This document shows positions 31,215-34,812 of a DNA stretch of 34,812 bases, piece by piece. The number at the start of each line of letters is the position of its first letter. Position 1 is the first letter of the stretch. The notes beneath the pieces are model-generated. The model was not told the origin of the DNA. It saw nothing but the letters and a program-made list of their open reading frames with translations, and searched no databases. Origin of the DNA: an uncultured Bacteroidales bacterium (GTDB taxonomy: Bacteria > Bacteroidota > Bacteroidia > Bacteroidales > UBA932); NCBI GenBank assembly GCA_944326335.1, contig CALVDM010000024.1, forward strand, positions 1 through 34,812, given 5' to 3'. The position numbers and the translations under genes are program-made.

Positions 31215-34201
31215 CTTCCACAAATATTTTTAAAGTCGCAATACTTGCACACAGAGACATCATCCGTGAGCCTGAACGGGACAGACAGGTCCGTCATCTG
31301 TCTGAAAAGGGCGGAAAGCCTTTCGTCCATGGCCTGCACGAAGGCCTGGTCCACGGGATAGCTTTCCGGAATACCGGAGAAAAGCTCCCTCGTGGAATAG
31401 ATGCAGTTCTCGACAGGCATGCCGGAGAACATCGGCGACTCAGCCATGAACTTGTCATAGACATAGAGTTGCAGGGCTATCTTCGGCCGTCTGAGATTGT
31501 TTTCCCCGAATACGGCATCGGCCACCCCGGCCGCCCTGGAGCCTGCCGCTCCGACATCCGCAGGCTTCACCTTGCCTGTCTTGTAGTCCACGACCCTGAC
31601 AGAGCGGCCGTCCATGCTGTCTATCCTGTCAATGAAACCTTTTATCATGAACCCTTCGAAATCTATCGTGAAATTCTTCTCGAGGCCGAATATGCGGAAA
31701 CTTTGCCTGCCGCAGGATTTCAGCTGTGCAAGGTCCACGGACAGGGTCTTCATCACATACCGGACAATCACATCCGTGACAACAAGGTTCCGTCCCGTTA
31801 TCTCGAGGGTGTGCATCTCCCGCATTATCAGTTTCCTGACCTTTGACTTCAACTCCTTGCCGCGTTTCAGCCACGATGATATGTAGTCCTGGCTTATCTC
31901 CCGGGGGACAATGTCTGAAGGAGCCTGCCGCACCCAGTCCTTGACCGGAAGGTCGCTTGCCATCGCTTCCTCGCCGAGATACAGGGCCTGCATCATCTCG
32001 TGGAACACTGTCCCGAAGATGCCGGCATCGAGGACTTCCACCACATCGTCCGGCTTGCCGAGATTCCTTATCCTGCCATAGTAGAACGAAGCGGGACATG
32101 CGAGATATTCCTGGAGGCTGGAAGCCGAGAATACCATCTTCCGCACAGCCTCCGCATCTTCCGCGGTCTTCGGTATCTCGGAGACCGTGTCCGACCTTGA
32201 AAGGGATGCAGACACGATGCGTCTTTCAACAGGGACCTCGAAATGATACTGCAGCTGCTTGATGTACCGGCTCTCCTCTCCCGATTTCAGCCCTTCCGTC
32301 CTCGAGTCGTACACAAGCCACACGTTTGAAGCCCTGGATATCATCCTGTAGAAATAATATGCCCAGACCGCGTCCTGATACTCGTACGTAGGCAATCCGA
32401 ATCCTTTCCTCAGTTCCGGAGGGATGAACGAAGACGACACGTTCCGCCTCGGGAACACGCCCTCGTTTGCGGAAAGGATGACGATGTTGTCGAAATCCAG
32501 AGCCCTTGTCTCGAGAGGCCCCATAATCTGGAGGCCCTGCAGCGGCTCGCCCTTGAAAGGCACTGAGACCGGCGAGACTATCTGCTCCAGTATCCTCACG
32601 AATGTCCGGGGCTTCACATCCAGATGCATTCCCCTTAGCGAATTAAGCGTCTTGTGGAACTCCATGGCGAACTCTGCCTCTACCCTGTCCACCGCCTTTC
32701 TTTTCAGAGACGGCACCACAGCCTCCACCACCTCAAGCAGATATGAGCACAGCCTGTCCGTTTCCTCTTTGCCGGCAGTGGAAAGGTCGGTGACCACAGG
32801 CCTGAATATTGTCGAGAGCAGACCTCCGGCATCGAGAGTCTCGCACGATATGTAGGAACGGGCCTCCGATTTCACCGCGTCCGCCAACCTTTCTCCGTCC
32901 TTGCCGGAAGCAAGCCTGAACACGGGGTCGGAGAACAGCGTATAGACCGGCTTATGGTAGAAATAGAGGGCACCGCCTTTCTTCCTGACATTCATCTGCA
33001 CATCCACGACCGTGTCCATGAACAGGAAGAAGGAACTCGATGCCATAGGGTACCCCATTGTGACGTTTATGTCCCTTATCTCGGGCGGTATCGTGTTGAG
33101 CACAGTCATCAGCAGGGATTCGTCCGGAAGCACGACAGCACAGTCCGCATACCCGGAGCCACCCTCGCGGCCGAGCACCCCTACCTTCGAGAGGTCGCCG
33201 CCGGTGTATCCGTCCGCTATCTCCCTGAAAATGTGCGGGAGCAGCTTTGCCTGACCGGCCGCCGACGGGACGCTTGCCACCCGGAATACCGGCTCCGGCA
33301 ACCCGTCAGTGTCCAGGGGGAAGGCTTCAGGGAACTCGCGGACATTCTCCTCCATGAAAAACGAGGATTTGTTGTAGGGGTCCCTTATCATATCCCCGGA
33401 ATAATCCCAGCAGAACTCTGCCAGAGACGCGTCCCTCATCCTCCGCATGACCGTCTTTTCGCATTCGTTCAGGGCATTGAGCCCTACGAACACGAAGCGT
33501 CCGGCACCCGGGAAAGCCCTGGACAGAAGCTCTTCAGGGGAGCCGTCGGCGAAGCGTTCCGCCACACCGCGGTAGACCATCCCCTCATAGGCCATACCCT
33601 TCGCGGCGAGGGCTTCCCTGTATGCGCTGTAGAGCGGACCGAGAATATTCCATATCTGGAGGAACTTCTCCTTCACCTTGGGATTGTCCGAACCGAGGTC
33701 CACCGTAAGCCTGCCGGCCTTGTCGCTGAAATGGCTTACAAAGGACTCTATCGCCTCCCTCTGCCTGTCCGACAGATATGAGAACGAGTCCCTTATATCC
33801 TTGAGGTCCGATATGTTCGCATAGAGCTGGGATGCATCAGCAAGATATTTGTCCACATCGTTGAAATCCCCTATTATCATGTCTCCCCAGAAGATGAAGT
33901 CATCAAGGAGCTCGGCCTTGTCGAAAATCCCGGAATAGACCTTGTAAAGTTCGAGCAGCAGAGGGATTCTCCCTGCAGGCTGCATATCGTACAGCTTGTA
34001 GATGAAATCGTTTATGGTATATAGCCACGGGACGAGCAGGGGTCTGGTCCCGGCTTCCTGCTTTCCGGCTTCCGCCACCGTCCCGGAAAGGTACTTCATG
34101 AAGAACACTTCCGAACGTCTGTTCGGAAAGATGAAGCACGTATTCTCTATCGCCCCTCTGCGGTAGTATGCAGAAGCGACCTGTTTCAGAAAAGGTATCA
34201 T
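31211..34201 (-). CDS. AddB-like PD-(D/E)XK nuclease subunit with Fe-S cysteines
   Basis: The 996-residue protein is the partner of the AddA-like helicase. Its start, with CFIFPNRRSEVFFMKYL (about 22-38), matches the AddB-type inactivated helicase half; no Walker A motif is visible there. The C-terminal part has a PD-(D/E)XK nuclease core with GFIDRID and VRVVDYKTGKVKP, flanked by four cysteines: one in YLACPASFYYGR (around 700) and CKYCDFKNIC (C985, C988, C994) at the extreme C-terminus. This layout binds a [4Fe-4S] cluster in AddB. The protein is shorter than many AddBs (about 1150) but intact. It is the first gene of the two-gene run; a near-match TATCTTCA about 25 nt upstream is the only promoter hint. 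Confidence 0.88.
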   Translation of the reverse strand: MIPFLKQVASAYYRRGAIENTCFIFPNRRSEVFFMKYLSGTVAEAGKQEAGTRPLLVPWLYTINDFIYKLYDMQPAGRIPLLLELYKVYSGIFDKAELLDDFIFWGDMIIGDFNDVDKYLADASQLYANISDLKDIRDSFSYLSDRQREAIESFVSHFSDKAGRLTVDLGSDNPKVKEKFLQIWNILGPLYSAYREALAAKGMAYEGMVYRGVAERFADGSPEELLSRAFPGAGRFVFVGLNALNECEKTVMRRMRDASLAEFCWDYSGDMIRDPYNKSSFFMEENVREFPEAFPLDTDGLPEPVFRVASVPSAAGQAKLLPHIFREIADGYTGGDLSKVGVLGREGGSGYADCAVVLPDESLLMTVLNTIPPEIRDINVTMGYPMASSSFFLFMDTVVDVQMNVRKKGGALYFYHKPVYTLFSDPVFRLASGKDGERLADAVKSEARSYISCETLDAGGLLSTIFRPVVTDLSTAGKEETDRLCSYLLEVVEAVVPSLKRKAVDRVEAEFAMEFHKTLNSLRGMHLDVKPRTFVRILEQIVSPVSVPFKGEPLQGLQIMGPLETRALDFDNIVILSANEGVFPRRNVSSSFIPPELRKGFGLPTYEYQDAVWAYYFYRMISRASNVWLVYDSRTEGLKSGEESRYIKQLQYHFEVPVERRIVSASLSRSDTVSEIPKTAEDAEAVRKMVFSASSLQEYLACPASFYYGRIRNLGKPDDVVEVLDAGIFGTVFHEMMQALYLGEEAMASDLPVKDWVRQAPSDIVPREISQDYISSWLKRGKELKSKVRKLIMREMHTLEITGRNLVVTDVIVRYVMKTLSVDLAQLKSCGRQSFRIFGLEKNFTIDFEGFMIKGFIDRIDSMDGRSVRVVDYKTGKVKPADVGAAGSRAAGVADAVFGENNLRRPKIALQLYVYDKFMAESPMFSGMPVENCIYSTRELFSGIPESYPVDQAFVQAMDERLSALFRQMTDLSVPFRLTDDVSVCKYCDFKNICGR

Positions 34202-34268
34202 ACAGGGATTTTACAACACAGAGTTGAAGATAGCCCTAATTTGCATCAGTTCCAAAAAAACTTGAATT

Positions 34269-34357
34269 GCCGGTTACCCGATGATGGAGGTATGCGATGT
34301 GAGGACAAGACCGCCAAGTCACGATTTGTTGGGATTGCGCAGAGACATGCCGCCGGC
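34269..34357 (+). ncRNA. Candidate cobalamin-riboswitch-like RNA, divergent or decayed
   Basis: GCCGGT (34269-34274) can pair with GCCGGC (34352-34357) and closes a region of about 80 nt. Just inside the closing 3' strand, CAGAGACATGCC (34340-34351) resembles the cobalamin riboswitch B12 box (CAGgAGACcTGCC) with one missing base and one change. ACCGCCAAGTCACGA (34310-34324) vaguely resembles the upstream CCCGCCACTGTGA core. The GGGAA..GGTG core near the 5' side is not found, so this is either a divergent variant or a remnant. It lies just upstream of a hairpin and a TonB-receptor-like fragment on the same strand; BtuB-type receptors are commonly controlled by cobalamin riboswitches. No covariance search was possible. 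Confidence 0.33.
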
Positions 34358-34362
34358 TACCT

Positions 34363-34421
34363 TTGCCGTTCCTGTAAAGACACGCCCTGGACAGGACGGA
34401 GCGGCAATAAACCTACTTTTT
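34363..34421 (+). terminator. Hairpin followed by T-run (possible riboswitch terminator)
   Basis: TTGCCG (34363-34368) pairs with CGGCAA (34402-34407), and inside it TCCTGT (34370-34375) pairs with ACAGGA (34391-34396). A T-run lies at 34417-34421, 9 nt after the stem, which is further than in a classical intrinsic terminator. It directly follows the riboswitch-like element, so it could be its expression platform or a remnant of it. Confidence 0.4.
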
Positions 34422-34755
34422 GTCAACTAGGCCCGTATCCAGAAAATCTTCGTCCTCGTCCACTTCCGCGCTGCACGGAATGTCGGAAGGGTACTTCGTC
34501 GCCACGGAATACGACACGGACCCTGACGCGGCAATCACCCTCATACCTGCCGGGACATGGTATGAACGGGCGTTCACAGACAACAGGCCGCTCGACTACA
34601 ATGTCTCTTTCAAGGCCGACTGGGCGAGGAAAGCGTGACGATACCGATGGGAAACACATCCCTGAACCTCGTGGCCGGGAGGCACGATGAGCGACGGAGA
34701 GTCGAGGGTCTGGGCCAATGACAAGTATGTGATTCTGTCTAAAAAACGATATTGA
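34420..34755 (+). pseudogene. Frameshifted TonB-dependent receptor-like fragment
   Basis: The frame from 34420 to 34638 encodes a segment (LIPAGTWYERAFTDNRPLDY, then NVSFKADWAR) that looks like a stretch where the plug meets the barrel in TonB-dependent outer-membrane receptors. It ends in a stop after ADWARKA. Continuation is visible in a second frame (TIPMGNTSLNLVAG, about 34635-34680) and weakly in a third (from 34681, stopping at 34753-34755). There is no signal peptide, plug start or C-terminal barrel end. It is best read as a short, twice-frameshifted remnant. The family call rests on pattern recognition of a short stretch, so it is tentative. Confidence 0.42.
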
Positions 34756-34812
34756 AATAGGAATATATTAAAAATAAGCTACTTATAAGCATTTCTCAAA
34801 AAACGAGGTAAT
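34738..34812. other. AT-rich edge with a 9-bp direct repeat
   Basis: Composition drops sharply to about a quarter GC. The sequence AAAAAACGA occurs at 34741-34749 and again at 34798-34806, each preceded by a TCT or TCTC. A small hairpin (ATAAG-CTA-CTTAT) lies between them near 34774-34786. No gene is visible. It may be the upstream region of a gene beyond the window or the border of an insertion. Confidence 0.35.

Noticed and set aside
34420-34638. An intact small gene of 72 residues
   Set aside because: It starts with TTG without a clear ribosome-binding site, has a low-complexity Ser run at the start, and its receptor-like sequence continues in other frames. A broken fragment fits better.
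1-34812. CRISPR array, toxin-antitoxin pair, prophage or integrative element
   Set aside because: No regularly spaced repeats, no small antitoxin-like gene pairs, no integrase or transposase, and all main genes are typical chromosomal families.

Overview
The window is a chromosomal, mostly housekeeping segment of a member of the Bacteroidota, most likely order Bacteroidales. Evidence for this: DUF3822, DUF4290 and DUF4861 proteins; a FISUMP-domain lipoprotein; FKBP lipoproteins; an FtsK gene followed by a LolA-like gene; and intergenic gaps carrying exact copies of the Bacteroidetes -7 promoter box TAnnTTTG. Base composition is GC-rich for the group (mid-50s percent by eye). Codon choice leans to AGG for Arg and ATA for Ile. 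No rRNA, tRNA, CRISPR array, intact transposase, integrase or phage gene was recognised.

Layout. 1-106: gene-free, with a nested inverted-repeat structure. 107-4449 (minus): mazG, tcdA, a GNAT-like protein, prfA and a PaaI-like thioesterase. 4557-5858 (plus): an acetyl-CoA hydrolase/CoA-transferase. 5882-9187 (minus): a pseudopilin-like membrane protein, DUF3822, rsmD, DUF4861 and ybaK. 9335-15404 (plus): an NrnA-type DHH phosphoesterase, two FKBP lipoproteins, a MATE transporter, a cytidylate-kinase-like P-loop protein and a serine beta-lactamase-like hydrolase. 15383-18645 (minus): acetate kinase, phosphate butyryltransferase and butyrate kinase. 18773-19906 (plus): a short ComEC-type protein. 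19930-21018 (minus): ApbE. 21146-24123 (plus): a FISUMP lipoprotein, LemA and two TPM-domain proteins. 24126-27934 (minus): DUF4290, FtsK and a LolA-like protein. 28023-34201 (minus): an AddA/AddB-like helicase-nuclease pair. 34202-34812: no intact gene; it holds a riboswitch-like RNA candidate, a hairpin, a broken TonB-receptor-like fragment and an AT-rich edge.

How the genes work together. The CoA-transferase and the ackA-ptb-buk operon give two routes for the last steps of acetate, butyrate or branched-chain acid formation: CoA transfer, or acyl-phosphate with ATP gain. mazG, tcdA, prfA, ybaK and rsmD are nucleotide-pool and translation-quality functions. The addB-addA pair would process double-strand breaks. 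FtsK/LolA, LemA/TPM and the FKBP lipoproteins are cell-envelope and division functions.

The genes are tightly packed. Several neighbours overlap by 1-4 nt, one pair by 20 nt, and one convergent pair by 22 nt. I did not find a clearly new multi-gene defence or mobile system. The least explained items are the pseudopilin-like/DUF3822 pair, the short ComEC, the RNA-like structures at both window edges and the decayed TonB locus.
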